Translations under genes and position numbers: made by a program
NCBI RefSeq assembly: GCF_029945925.1
Contig: NZ_JAQSDN010000048.1
Coordinates: 81,361 to 145,360 of the forward strand
Length of the DNA stretch: 64,000 nt
From: Polaromonas sp.
GTDB lineage: Bacteria; Pseudomonadota; Gammaproteobacteria; Burkholderiales; Burkholderiaceae_C
Direction of reading: 5' to 3'
The notes under the pieces: generated by a model
What the model was told of the DNA's origin: nothing
The model's database searches: none
Seen by the model: only the letters and a program-made list of their open reading frames with translations
Shown: piece by piece, positions 15,980 to 24,453 of the stretch
Layout of the letters: each line of letters opens with the position of its first letter
How positions within the stretch are numbered: the stretch's first letter is position 1

Positions 15980-16867
15980 TCAGCGGGCCTCGCGCAGCGC
16001 GCGGGAGCGGACCCAGGCCAGGCGTGCCTCGGTCAGCGCCACGCCCAGGCCGGCCAGGCAGATCAGCGCGATGCCCAGCGCCGTGGTTCGGCCCGGGGCC
16101 TGGCCAAACACCAGCCAGCCCAGCGTGGCAGCGGCCACAATTTGCAGGTAGCTGAAGGGCGCCAGCAGGGTGGCCGGGCTGTGGCGGAAGGCGGCAATCT
16201 GCAGCCAGTGACCGAGAAAGCCGGTGAGACCGGTGGACACCAGCAGCACCCACTCCCAGAAGGACAAGTCGGGTGTGGTCCAGAACCAGGGCAGAGCCAG
16301 TGTCAGGGCGATGGTGCCGAACAGGCCGCCGTAATAGTTGGTCGTCAGCGGATCGTCGTGAGCCACGCGGCGGGTGGCGATCTGGAAAAACGCAAAGGCC
16401 AGGGCCGTGGCCAGGCCCAGCGCCACACCGATCGGGTCCAGCTGCGCACCGGGCCGCACCACGATCAGCATGCCGGCAAAACCGGCCAGCACGCCCAGCC
16501 AGCGGTGCAGCCGGTGCGCCTCGTGCAGCAGCCACGGCGCCATCATCATCAGGAACAGGGGGGCCATGAAGTTGATGGCCGTGGCCTCGGCCAGCGGCAG
16601 GCGGCCCAGCACCGAAAAAAACAGCACGGTGGTGGCGATCATCAGGAGGCCGCGGACCAGCTGGCGCGGCAGCGACTTGGTCTGGAAGATGGCCCTGCCG
16701 CGCGAGGGCAGCACCACGGCCGTCATCAGCGCGGTATGCACGGCATAACGCATCCAGGCGACCATCAGGACCGACACGCCGGCCATGACCAGCCATTTTC
16801 CGGAGGCGTCGAGGGCCGAGAGCAGCCACAGGCCGGCGATGTGAAGAAGAATGCCGCTTTTGTTCAT
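15980..16867 (-). CDS. EamA/DMT-family transporter
   Basis: A 295-residue inner-membrane protein with ten hydrophobic segments in two halves. Features include MRYAVHTALM early, LPLAEATAINFMAPLFLMMMAP at the end of the first half and GFLGHWLQIAAFRHSPATLLAPFSYLQIV in the second, typical of the RhaT/EamA group. I chose the ATG at 16867, directly before the first helix. An in-frame ATG at 16993 would add 42 residues with no membrane character. The substrate is unknown. Confidence 0.85.
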   Translation of the reverse strand: MNKSGILLHIAGLWLLSALDASGKWLVMAGVSVLMVAWMRYAVHTALMTAVVLPSRGRAIFQTKSLPRQLVRGLLMIATTVLFFSVLGRLPLAEATAINFMAPLFLMMMAPWLLHEAHRLHRWLGVLAGFAGMLIVVRPGAQLDPIGVALGLATALAFAFFQIATRRVAHDDPLTTNYYGGLFGTIALTLALPWFWTTPDLSFWEWVLLVSTGLTGFLGHWLQIAAFRHSPATLLAPFSYLQIVAAATLGWLVFGQAPGRTTALGIALICLAGLGVALTEARLAWVRSRALREAR

Positions 16868-17045
16868 GAAGCCAGGGAGCAGGGTGGGGACGGGAGGGCT
16901 GGAGCAGGGCTTGGTGAAGATGACGGCTGGCCGTGCGGACCAGGTTCTCTCCCTCCAAGCATAACCATTGCGGGCGCCAATGCGGTCGTCCATGCGATCA
17001 GACTGGCCTGCCGGCCAGCTGCCTTTTCAGGATTCAAGGCTGAAA

Positions 17046-17096
17046 ATGGCTTCCAGCCCTTATGTACTGGGCGTTGGCAGCTATTAAAAAAAGAGC
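17046..17096 (+). repeat. 51-bp dispersed repeat, copy 4
   Basis: It reads atGGCTtcCAGCCC, variable bases, GGGCGTTGGCAGCTATT, an A-run and a terminal GAGC. It lies just past the stop codon of the minus-strand gene at 17111. Confidence 0.85.
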
Positions 17097-17110
17097 AAAT
17101 GAGGCCTTCT

Positions 17111-17812
17111 TCAGATGATCACAAGCGTCTGCTCGATCCCGCTGAACAGCATGTCGGCGTGTGCCGCGCTGTAGTGGATGCTGATCTGCTCGGCGTCCGC
17201 CAGGGCCTGCACATCGTCCCAGCCCAGGGCGCGGTAGCCGCGTCCCTCGTCCGTCGCCGCTGTGCCCTCGGTGCGGGTGACCGTGATGCACACCCGGGTC
17301 TGGTCACCGGCGGGTTCGCTGCTGAGCACCACGCTGGCGGGGGCCTGCGCCACGTCGGTCAGCGCAATCAGGCAGGCGGTGAACACGGTGCGCAGCGCAA
17401 AAACAGAGGTGATCACATCGGGCGCGTTGACCTGATTGGCGACCGTGAAGCCGCGAAAGGCCAGATCGGTCGCCAGCATGCCCAGCGCTTCCTCGATGCC
17501 GGCTTCCAGCGCGATGCTGCCGTTTTCCTTGGGGACGACCCAGGTGATCAGGTTCATGCTGGCGGTGGATGCAGAGCGCGACAGCGTGCTGATCGACTTG
17601 CTGTTGTCGCGCAGCACGGCCAGGTCGGGTGCCTCGGCCTGCAGCCGCCGGTCGAGAATGGCGGCAATCATGCCGATGGGCTGCAGTGTGCCGGCCATGT
17701 GGTGACGGATGGCGGGCGCGATGCGGCGTAGCAGTGCATAGCGGGCAGCCTCCTCGCGCAGCAGGTCCGGGGTGGGAGAGGCGCTTGTCAGGGGAACATC
17801 AGGTGGGGTCAT
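17111..17812 (-). CDS. Degenerate histidine kinase-like protein
   Basis: A soluble 233-residue protein. Around residues 28-60 it has RRIAPAIRHHMAGTLQPIGMIAAILDRRLQ, which resembles the dimerisation and phosphotransfer helix of histidine kinases. The C-terminal part could be a decayed ATPase-fold domain, but I see no N, G1 or G2 box. It may be a phosphotransferase or a regulator of a two-component system rather than a kinase. The ATG at 17812 follows a GTG in the same frame. Function is unproven. Confidence 0.6.
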   Translation of the reverse strand: MTPPDVPLTSASPTPDLLREEAARYALLRRIAPAIRHHMAGTLQPIGMIAAILDRRLQAEAPDLAVLRDNSKSISTLSRSASTASMNLITWVVPKENGSIALEAGIEEALGMLATDLAFRGFTVANQVNAPDVITSVFALRTVFTACLIALTDVAQAPASVVLSSEPAGDQTRVCITVTRTEGTAATDEGRGYRALGWDDVQALADAEQISIHYSAAHADMLFSGIEQTLVII

Positions 17813-17906
17813 CACACTTCACTCAGGTCGGGGGGCAACTCGCGCATCCTATCATCGGGCCTGCGCGTGCGTTTCGGTCTGGAGGACCTGGCGGCAACGG
17901 GGCGGT

Positions 17907-18677
17907 TCAGGGCCGCGCCTGCGCGGCAGGCTTGCCGGCCGCACTTTGGTCGGCAAGCCAGGCTTGCAGGGCGTCATGGCCGCCTATCTTCTGTCCGCCG
18001 ATGAACACCTGCGGCGTGGTGCTGGCGCCGGCCACGGCCTGCAGGCTGCGCGAGGTGATGCCTTGACCGAGGGCAATTTCCTCGAAAGGCATGCCGGCTT
18101 TTTCCAGCAGGCCCCTGGCCTGGGCGCAGAACTGGCAACCCGGTTTGGTGAACATCGTGACCGGCGCCGGCGGCGGCGTGCCGGGGGTGAGGTAACGCAG
18201 AAGGGTTTCGGCATCGGACACCTCAAAGGGGTCGCCGTCCTTCTCGGGTTCGATGAACATTTTTTCGATCACGCCGTTTTTCACCAGCATGGAATAACGC
18301 CAGGAACGCTTGCCGAAGCCCAGGTTGGTCTTGTCGACCAGCATGCCCATGCCTTCGGAGAACTGGCCATTGCCGTCGGGCAGCAGCGTCAACTGGTCGG
18401 CCTCCTGCGCGGCGGCCCATTCATTCATGACAAAGGCGTCGTTGACCGACAGGCAGATCACGTCATCCACGCCATGGGCCTTGAACACCGGCGCCAGCAT
18501 GTTGAAGCCGGGCAGGTGGCTGGTGGAGCAGGTCGGGGTGTAGGCGCCGGGCAGGGCAAACAGGACCACGGTTTTTCCGTCGAACAGTTCGGCGGAGGAC
18601 ACGTCCACCCACTGGTTGTTCCGGCGGGTCTTGAAGGTGACGTTGGGGACATGTTGTCCCTCTCGGTTGGGCAGCAT
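17907..18677 (-). CDS. Peroxiredoxin-glutaredoxin fusion (hybrid Prx5)
   Basis: A 256-residue cytoplasmic peroxidase that reduces hydrogen peroxide and alkyl peroxides with glutathione. The N-terminal Prx5 domain (about 1-160) has the peroxidatic Cys50 in PGAYTPTCSTSHLPG. The C-terminal glutaredoxin domain (about 170-245) has TKPGCQFC (Cys181, Cys184) and the cis-Pro and glutathione-binding loop TTPQVFIGG. The fused form recycles itself with glutathione, as known for the Haemophilus-type hybrid enzyme. It stands alone, and an OxyR-type regulator is not adjacent. Confidence 0.95.
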   Translation of the reverse strand: MLPNREGQHVPNVTFKTRRNNQWVDVSSAELFDGKTVVLFALPGAYTPTCSTSHLPGFNMLAPVFKAHGVDDVICLSVNDAFVMNEWAAAQEADQLTLLPDGNGQFSEGMGMLVDKTNLGFGKRSWRYSMLVKNGVIEKMFIEPEKDGDPFEVSDAETLLRYLTPGTPPPAPVTMFTKPGCQFCAQARGLLEKAGMPFEEIALGQGITSRSLQAVAGASTTPQVFIGGQKIGGHDALQAWLADQSAAGKPAAQARP

Positions 18678-18872
18678 GGGGTTTCCTTGGTTCGCGGGAG
18701 GGTGGCAGTGCAGCGGCTGAGTGCCCAGTGTGGCCTGCGCCGCCCGCGCTGCCTGTCAGACAGTGGCGACAGTTTGCCGTAGGAAGGCTGCGCCCCCGGC
18801 GTTGCAGTTGCGGGTGCTTCGCCTTTTGCATGACAAAATACGGCGGTCCCCCTGACGCCGATGGAGCCCCGG

Positions 18873-19340
18873 ATGAATTTTGCCCCCGACCTCGCGACGG
18901 TCACCCACGGCATACAGCTCGCTGTGGCTCCCGTGTTCCTGCTCACGGCCGTTTCCGGCATGATCGCCGCCGTGGCCGGCCGCCTCGCCCGCATCATCGA
19001 CCGTGCGCGTTTTCTGGAAAACCGGCTGGAAAGTGGTGGCGTGGAGGAAGCCCGGGCCGTGAGGATGTATGCGGAACTGGGCGAACTCAGGCACCGCGGC
19101 TGGCTGGTCAACGGCTGCCTGGCCCTGCTGACCTTTTGCGCGATTCTGATCGGGGTGACGATTGTGGTGCTGTTTCTGGGCGAAACCAGCGACCTGCCGG
19201 CGCTCAAGATCGCCACCGTGTGTTTTCTCTCCGGCGTATTCTTTTTCCTGCTCGCGCTGCTGTGTTTCCTGGCCGAGACCCTGCTGGCGACGCGCCTGCT
19301 CAAGTTTGCGCAACTGCCGATACAACCGCCGACGCCCTGA
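18873..19340 (+). CDS. DUF2721 membrane protein
   Basis: A 155-residue inner-membrane protein with three predicted helices. The first (about 12-35) is followed by the family signature RLARIIDRARFLE and a short cytoplasmic helical loop, then two more helices near the C terminus. The function of DUF2721 is unknown. The ATG at 18873 has GGAG six bases upstream; an ATG at 18861 is also in frame. Confidence 0.85.
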   Translation: MNFAPDLATVTHGIQLAVAPVFLLTAVSGMIAAVAGRLARIIDRARFLENRLESGGVEEARAVRMYAELGELRHRGWLVNGCLALLTFCAILIGVTIVVLFLGETSDLPALKIATVCFLSGVFFFLLALLCFLAETLLATRLLKFAQLPIQPPTP

Positions 19341-19427
19341 CATTCCCCGGCTTGCGGCGAAGAGGCCTTGCTGCTCTTGCCGTGTTTGCCGGAAGCCATC
19401 TTTGAACAAAAACTTTCAGGAATAAAC

Positions 19428-20051
19428 ATGTTGCTTGATGCCGATGACTCCCAACTGGTTCTGGTGGACTACCAGGTCCGCCTGATGCCCGCCATTTTTG
19501 AAGGTGAGCTTGTGCTCGCCAATGCGCTGCGCCTGGCGGGCATGGCCAGCTTGTTGGCCGTGCCGGTGTGGGGCACGGCGCAGACGCCCGACAAGCTGGG
19601 CCCCAACGTGCCCGGGGTCAGCGCTGCCATCGCGGCGGCCGGCGGCCGGACGCTGGACAAGATGCATTTCAACGCCGTGGACGATGGCCTGGCCGAGTGG
19701 CTGCGGCCACCCGCGCGCAAGGCCCCCGCGGGAGGCAATGCCCGCAGCCTGCCCAAACACCTGCAGAAAGCCGCGCCGGCGGAAGAAGAAGGGCGGGGCG
19801 TCATTGTGATGGCCGGCTGCGAGGCGCACGTGTGTCTGCTGCAGACCGCGCTGGGCCTGCTGGAAGAAGAGTTCGAGGTCTGGGTCGTCACCGACGCCTG
19901 CAGCTCGCGCACCGAACGCAACCGCGATGCCGCCTTCGACCGCCTGGCCGGCGCCGGCGCCGAACTGGTGACGACCGAGATGGTGGCCTTCGAGTGGCTG
20001 CGCACCGCGGACCATCCGGCGTTCAGGGACGTGTTGGCGCTGGTGAAGTAG
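19428..20051 (+). CDS. Isochorismatase-family cysteine hydrolase
   Basis: A 207-residue cytoplasmic hydrolase of the isochorismatase fold. The catalytic triad is visible as Asp14 in LVLVDYQ, Lys in TLDKMHF and Cys in IVMAGCEAHVC, with the cis-peptide motif VMAGCEAH just before the nucleophile. A Lys/Glu-rich insertion (about residues 90-120) is unusual. The substrate is unknown; family members act on isochorismate, nicotinamide, carbamoyl groups and others. The ATG at 19428 is preceded by CAGGAA. Confidence 0.85.
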   Translation: MLLDADDSQLVLVDYQVRLMPAIFEGELVLANALRLAGMASLLAVPVWGTAQTPDKLGPNVPGVSAAIAAAGGRTLDKMHFNAVDDGLAEWLRPPARKAPAGGNARSLPKHLQKAAPAEEEGRGVIVMAGCEAHVCLLQTALGLLEEEFEVWVVTDACSSRTERNRDAAFDRLAGAGAELVTTEMVAFEWLRTADHPAFRDVLALVK

Positions 20052-20094
20052 GGCGCGCCGTAACCCACCCGGCGAAGCTGCCGAACGAGACCCC

Positions 20095-20141
20095 TGACCG
20101 CCATCCGTTGGCCGGGGTCTGCTATAAGAAGTCATAGCAAC
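20095..20141 (+). repeat. Possible degenerate copy of the dispersed repeat
   Basis: The end CTGCTATaagaagtcATAGC matches the terminal palindrome of the 51-bp family and abuts the AGGAG ribosome binding site of the ferritin-like gene. The 5' blocks (GGCT..AGCCC and GCGC) are not clear, so this assignment is weak. Confidence 0.35.
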
Positions 20142-20153
20142 AGGAGAAACGCC

Positions 20154-20441
20154 ATGTCCAGTGTTGGTTACCACGAACCCGTCAACGAACTGTCCGACGA
20201 AACCCGGGACATGCATCGCGCCATCGTCTCGCTCATGGAAGAGCTGGAAGCGGTGGACTGGTACAACCAGCGCGCCGATGCCTGCAAGGACCCCGACCTC
20301 AAGGCCATCCTCCAGCACAACCGTGACGAGGAAAAGGAACATGCGGCCATGGTGCTCGAGTGGATCCGCAGGAAGGATCCGAAGTTTTCCAGTGAGATGA
20401 AAGACTATCTCTTTACGGACAAGCCCATCGCGCACAAGTGA
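20154..20441 (+). CDS. Encapsulated-ferritin-like (EncFtn) protein without encapsulin
   Basis: A 95-residue two-helix protein matching the core of encapsulated ferritins, which form ring-shaped decamers that oxidise Fe(II). Seen are HRAIVSLMEELEAVDWYNQR and HNRDEEKEHAAMVLEWIRRKDP. Glu30, Glu60 and His63 line up with the ferroxidase residues Glu32, Glu62 and His65 of the Rhodospirillum rubrum protein. It ends at KPIAHK, so the C-terminal shell-targeting tail is absent. No encapsulin shell gene follows; instead an HbpS/GlcG gene does. AGGAG precedes the ATG. Confidence 0.85.
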   Translation: MSSVGYHEPVNELSDETRDMHRAIVSLMEELEAVDWYNQRADACKDPDLKAILQHNRDEEKEHAAMVLEWIRRKDPKFSSEMKDYLFTDKPIAHK

Positions 20442-20653
20442 CACGCTGACTCCTGGCGGCGGAGCCGCCAGCGTTCAGGGTCGTGGCGGGGCTGGTGAAG
20501 CGGCTTTGGCCAAATCGGCTCCGGCCGCTAAGATGGCGGTGGACGTGTCCTTCCGGCGTGGGGGATGAAAAGCTGGAACTCTCACGCGCGGCTCGCCAGG
20601 CCTATGGAAGTTCCGTCTATTCGTCAACCCAGCGATCTGTAGGAGATACATCC

Positions 20654-21148
20654 ATGCGTACTTCAACCCTTCTGGCCCCTGTACTCTTCGGGCTGACCGG
20701 TCTCACCTTTGCACAACAGGCAACGTTTCAGACCAAGTCGCTCACGCCGGAAACGGCGCTTGTCGCGGCCAGCGCCGCCATGGAGGCTTGCCGCAAGCAG
20801 GGCTACCAGGTCGGCGTTGCCGTGGTTGACCGTGCCGGCCTGACCCAGGTCTTTCTGCGTGACCGTTTCGCGGGTCCCCACACCGTGGACGTTGCCACGA
20901 GCAAGGCGTGGACCGCCGTCAGTTTCCGCACCTCCACCCTGGCGCTGGCGGCGGAAACCCAGGCGGGCAGGCCCATGAGCGGCATTCGCGGCGTGCCGCG
21001 CATGCTCGCGGTGGGCGGTGGTCTTCTGATCGAGGGCGGCGGCTCCATTTATGGCGCCATCGGTGTCTCCGGCGCCCCTGGCGGCGAAGTCGATGAGGTA
21101 TGCGCTCAGGCCGGCATCAAGGCGATCGCCGGCGCGCTGGAGTTCTAA
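20654..21148 (+). CDS. Secreted GlcG/HbpS-family protein
   Basis: A 164-residue protein with a signal peptide (about 1-20, cleaved near TFAQQ) and a full GlcG/HbpS (DUF336) domain: LTPETALVAASAAMEACRKQGYQVGVAVVD, then TSKAWTAVSFRTST, then GGGLLIEGGGSIYGAIGVSGAPGGEVDEVCAQAG. Members bind haem, cobalamin or iron, or sense redox state. AGGAG precedes the ATG at 20654. It lies 212 bp after the ferritin-like gene, which makes an iron- or haem-related role plausible but unproven. Confidence 0.87.
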   Translation: MRTSTLLAPVLFGLTGLTFAQQATFQTKSLTPETALVAASAAMEACRKQGYQVGVAVVDRAGLTQVFLRDRFAGPHTVDVATSKAWTAVSFRTSTLALAAETQAGRPMSGIRGVPRMLAVGGGLLIEGGGSIYGAIGVSGAPGGEVDEVCAQAGIKAIAGALEF

Positions 21149-21315
21149 CGTCATCGAAGGGGCCCTGTCTGCCCCAAGGGTTGCGGGCTCCATGGCATGG
21201 GCCTCTCCACGGCAAAGGGCACCTTGCTGTTCTGGCCGTGGTCGGGGACCCGCTTTTTATCGGAGCTGGCCATTTCCGGTGTACCGACGGCGTCATCGGA
21301 CTGTCCTGTAAGACC

Positions 21316-21344
21316 CTGTCAGCCCCATGCAAGTCTGTTATAAA
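21316..21344 (+). promoter_or_regulatory. Likely sigma-70 promoter of acuI-prpE
   Basis: CTGTCA (4 of 6 to TTGACA) is followed after 17 bp by TATAAA (5 of 6 to TATAAT). This lies about 40 bp before the acuI start. The surrounding AT-rich patch contrasts with the GC-rich neighbourhood. Confidence 0.45.
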
Positions 21345-21382
21345 TAATTATGAATTCAGTTTTGAAATAACCGGAGACAGCC

Positions 21383-22360
21383 TTGTTCAAAGCCCTGCAA
21401 CTCAACAAGTCCGACGCCGGCTTTTCAGCCGCGCTTGTTTCCCTCGATGAAGCCGAGCTGCCCGTCGGCGATGTGCTGGTGCAGGTCGAGTATTCGACCC
21501 TCAACTACAAGGATGGGCTGGCCATCACCAACACCGGTCCGGTGGTGCGCAGTTGGCCCATGGTGGCGGGCATTGACGGTGCGGGCACGGTGCTCGAATC
21601 CAGCCACGCGGGCTGGAAAACCGGCGACCCCTTCATCCACAACGGCTGGGGCCTGGGCGAGACGCGCTGGGGCCTGATGGCCGAGCGGGCCCGCCTGCAG
21701 GGCGACTGGCTGGTCAGGTTGCCGGCCGCCTTCACCACGCGGCAGGCGATGGCCATTGGCACGGCGGGTTACACGGCCATGCTGTGTGTGCTGGCGCTGG
21801 AAAAACATGGCCTGAAGCCCGGCGACGGCGAGGTGCTGGTCACGGGTGCCACCGGCGGCGTCGGCAGCGTGGCGGTGGCGCTGCTGGGCAAGCTCGGTTA
21901 CCGCGTGGTGGCTGCCACGGGCAAGGCCAGTGAGGAGAGTTATCTGAAACAGCTGGGCGCGGGCGCCGTGATGGACCGGGCCGAGCTGGCTGCACCGGGC
22001 AAGCCGCTGCAAAAGGAACGCTGGGCTGGGGTGGTGGACGCAGTGGGATCGCACACGCTGGCCAATGCCTGCGCGCAAACGCGTTACGGCGGCGTCGTGG
22101 CGGCCTGCGGGCTGGCCCAAGGGGCGGACTTTCCGGTCACGGTGATGCCTTTCATCCTGCGGGGGGTGACGCTGGCTGGCATTGACAGCGTGATGGCTCC
22201 GCTGGTGCGCCGCCAGCAGGCCTGGGACAGACTGGCAACGGACCTGGACCCGGCCAAACTCGAAGCCATCGTGGAAGAGGTGCCGTTGAGCCGTGTGGTT
22301 GAAAAAGCCGCCGACTTGATGGCGGGCAAGGTTCGCGGCCGCATCGTGGTCAAAATCTGA
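21383..22360 (+). CDS. acuI: Acryloyl-CoA reductase (YhdH/AcuI family, medium-chain reductase)
   Basis: A 325-residue NADPH-dependent oxidoreductase that reduces acryloyl-CoA to propionyl-CoA. The length and sequence follow the YhdH/AcuI branch of the medium-chain family: [42 protein letters not shown] and the nucleotide loop [13 protein letters not shown]. The start is TTG at 21383 with CGGAGA upstream. prpE follows 30 bp later on the same strand. This supports a shared role in 3-hydroxypropionate, acrylate or DMSP-derived carbon and in propionate use. Confidence 0.88.
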   Translation: MFKALQLNKSDAGFSAALVSLDEAELPVGDVLVQVEYSTLNYKDGLAITNTGPVVRSWPMVAGIDGAGTVLESSHAGWKTGDPFIHNGWGLGETRWGLMAERARLQGDWLVRLPAAFTTRQAMAIGTAGYTAMLCVLALEKHGLKPGDGEVLVTGATGGVGSVAVALLGKLGYRVVAATGKASEESYLKQLGAGAVMDRAELAAPGKPLQKERWAGVVDAVGSHTLANACAQTRYGGVVAACGLAQGADFPVTVMPFILRGVTLAGIDSVMAPLVRRQQAWDRLATDLDPAKLEAIVEEVPLSRVVEKAADLMAGKVRGRIVVKI

Positions 22361-22389
22361 ACCGTAGAACAAAAAACTGGAGACAACGC

Positions 22390-24303
22390 ATGACAAGTTA
22401 CGCCGATTTTTACCACCAGTCGATAGACCAGCCCGACGCCTTCTGGGCCGAGCAGGCCCGACTGATTGACTGGCAGCAGCCTTTCACGCGTGTCTGCAAT
22501 TACGACAAGCCGCCGTTTGTCCACTGGTTTGAAGGCGGTACCACCAATCTGTGCCACAACGCGGTGGACCGGCACCTGAAAGACCGGGCCAGCCAGGCGG
22601 CGCTGATTTACGTGTCGACCGAAACCGGCATCGAAAAAATCTACAGCTTTGCCGAGCTCCACGGCGAAGTGCAGCGCATGGCGGCCAGCCTCAAGGCGCT
22701 CGGTGTGCAAAAGGGTGACCGCGTGCTGATCTACATGCCCATGATTGCCGAGGCCGCGTTTGCGATGCTGGCCTGCGCGCGCATAGGCGCCATCCACTGC
22801 GTGGTATTCGGCGGGTTTGCCAGCGGCTCGCTCGCCTCGCGGATCGAGGATGCGACGCCCAAGGTCATCGTCAGTGCCGATGCGGGTTCGCGCGGCGGCA
22901 AGATTGTTCCCTACAAGCCGCTGCTTGACGAGGCGATCCGCCTGTCCAGCCACAAGCCCGAGGCGGTGCTGCTGGTGGACCGCGGGCTTTCGCCCATGGA
23001 GCTGGTGGCTGGACGTGACCAGTTGTGGTCGGATCTGCGTGCCAGGCACCTGGACGATCAGGTGCCTTGCGAGTGGATGAACTCCACCGACATCAGCTAC
23101 ACGATTTACACCAGTGGCACCACGGGCAAGCCCAAGGGCGTGCAGCGGGATACCGGTGGTTATGCGGTAGCGCTGGCCGCCAGCATGAAACACATTTTCG
23201 ACGGCCGGCCGGGCGAAACCTATTTTTCGACCAGCGACATTGGCTGGGTCGTCGGCCACAGCTACATCATCTACGGCCCGCTGATTGCCGGCATGGCGAC
23301 GCTGATGTACGAGGGCCTGCCGACGCAGGGCCTGGACAAGCAGCCCGACGGCGGCATCTGGTGGCGCCTGGTCGAGAAGTACAAGGTCACGGCCATGTTC
23401 AGTGCGCCGACAGCGGTGCGCGTTTTAAAGAAGCAGGACCCGGCGCTGCTCAAGAAATACGACCTGTCCAGCCTGCGTGCCTTGTTCCTGGCCGGCGAGC
23501 CGCTGGACGAGCCGACCGCGCGCTGGATCAGCGAAGGCCTGCAGGTACCCATCATCGACAACTACTGGCAGACCGAAAGCGGCTGGCCGATTCTGACGAT
23601 TGCCAACGCGGTCGAGAAAAAGGCCAGCAAGTTCGGCAGTCCAGGCATTCCGATGTACGGCTACAACGTCAAGCTGCTGCATGAATCGACCGGGGAAGAG
23701 CTGACACAGCCGAACGAAAAGGGCGTCGTTGTTCTGGAGGGCCCGACACCACCGGGCTTCATGCAGACCATCTGGAAAGACGATGCCCGTTTCGTCAATA
23801 CCTACTGGAAAAGCGTGCCCGGCAAGATGGTCTACAGCACCTTCGACTGGGGCATACGCGACGAGGACGGTTACTACTTCATCCTGGGCCGCACCGACGA
23901 CGTGATCAACGTGGCGGGACACCGCCTGGGCACGCGCGAGATCGAGGAAAGCATTTCCGGCCATGCCGGTGCAGCGGAGGTGGCGGTGGTCGGTGTGGCT
24001 GACAGCCTCAAGGGGCAGGTGGCCATGGCGTTTGTGGTGCCCAAGGACAGCGGCGTGCTGACGGACAGCGGTGCCGCGCTCAAGCTCGAAGGCGAGATCA
24101 TGAAGCGCGTGGACCAGGACCTGGGCGCGCTGGCGCGGCCCTCACGTGTGCGTTTTGTGTCGGTGCTGCCGAAAACCCGCAGCGGCAAGCTGCTGCGGCG
24201 CGCGATCCAGGCTGTGTGTGAGGGGCGCGACGCAGGCGACCTGACCACCATGGACGACCCGGCGGCGCTGCAGCAGATCAGGGACCTGATGGGCGCAGCC
24301 TGA
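22390..24303 (+). CDS. prpE: Propionate-CoA ligase
   Basis: A 637-residue AMP-forming acyl-CoA synthetase that activates propionate to propionyl-CoA. It has the PrpE-type N terminus (YADFYHQSIDQPDAFWAEQA), the P-loop YTSGTTGKPKG, the acyl-pocket region DNYWQTESGWP, the hinge motif YYFILGRTDDVINVAGHR and the C-terminal catalytic and acetylatable Lys in TRSGKLLRR. It follows acuI closely. No prpB, prpC or prpD genes are in the window, so the methylcitrate cycle must be encoded elsewhere. Confidence 0.92.
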   Translation: MTSYADFYHQSIDQPDAFWAEQARLIDWQQPFTRVCNYDKPPFVHWFEGGTTNLCHNAVDRHLKDRASQAALIYVSTETGIEKIYSFAELHGEVQRMAASLKALGVQKGDRVLIYMPMIAEAAFAMLACARIGAIHCVVFGGFASGSLASRIEDATPKVIVSADAGSRGGKIVPYKPLLDEAIRLSSHKPEAVLLVDRGLSPMELVAGRDQLWSDLRARHLDDQVPCEWMNSTDISYTIYTSGTTGKPKGVQRDTGGYAVALAASMKHIFDGRPGETYFSTSDIGWVVGHSYIIYGPLIAGMATLMYEGLPTQGLDKQPDGGIWWRLVEKYKVTAMFSAPTAVRVLKKQDPALLKKYDLSSLRALFLAGEPLDEPTARWISEGLQVPIIDNYWQTESGWPILTIANAVEKKASKFGSPGIPMYGYNVKLLHESTGEELTQPNEKGVVVLEGPTPPGFMQTIWKDDARFVNTYWKSVPGKMVYSTFDWGIRDEDGYYFILGRTDDVINVAGHRLGTREIEESISGHAGAAEVAVVGVADSLKGQVAMAFVVPKDSGVLTDSGAALKLEGEIMKRVDQDLGALARPSRVRFVSVLPKTRSGKLLRRAIQAVCEGRDAGDLTTMDDPAALQQIRDLMGAA

Positions 24304-24333
24304 CAGCCCGGGGCGCGCTTTTTGATGCAAAAA

Positions 24334-24383
24334 GTGGTGCTGGCGCTGATGGTGCGTGCGCCATAAGCTATGAAAAATGTAGC
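24334..24383 (+). repeat. 51-bp dispersed repeat, copy 5
   Basis: It reads gtGGTGCTGGCGC, variable bases, GCGTGCGCC, AAGCTATG, an A-run and a terminal GTAGC, 50 bp in all. It lies between the converging prpE and FecR-domain genes. Confidence 0.75.
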
Positions 24384-24453
24384 ACTTCGGCTGTTTCAAC
24401 GGCCTCGAGCAGGTGCAGGCACGCCGTCGCGGTCGCCTGCGACCGGACCGCGG

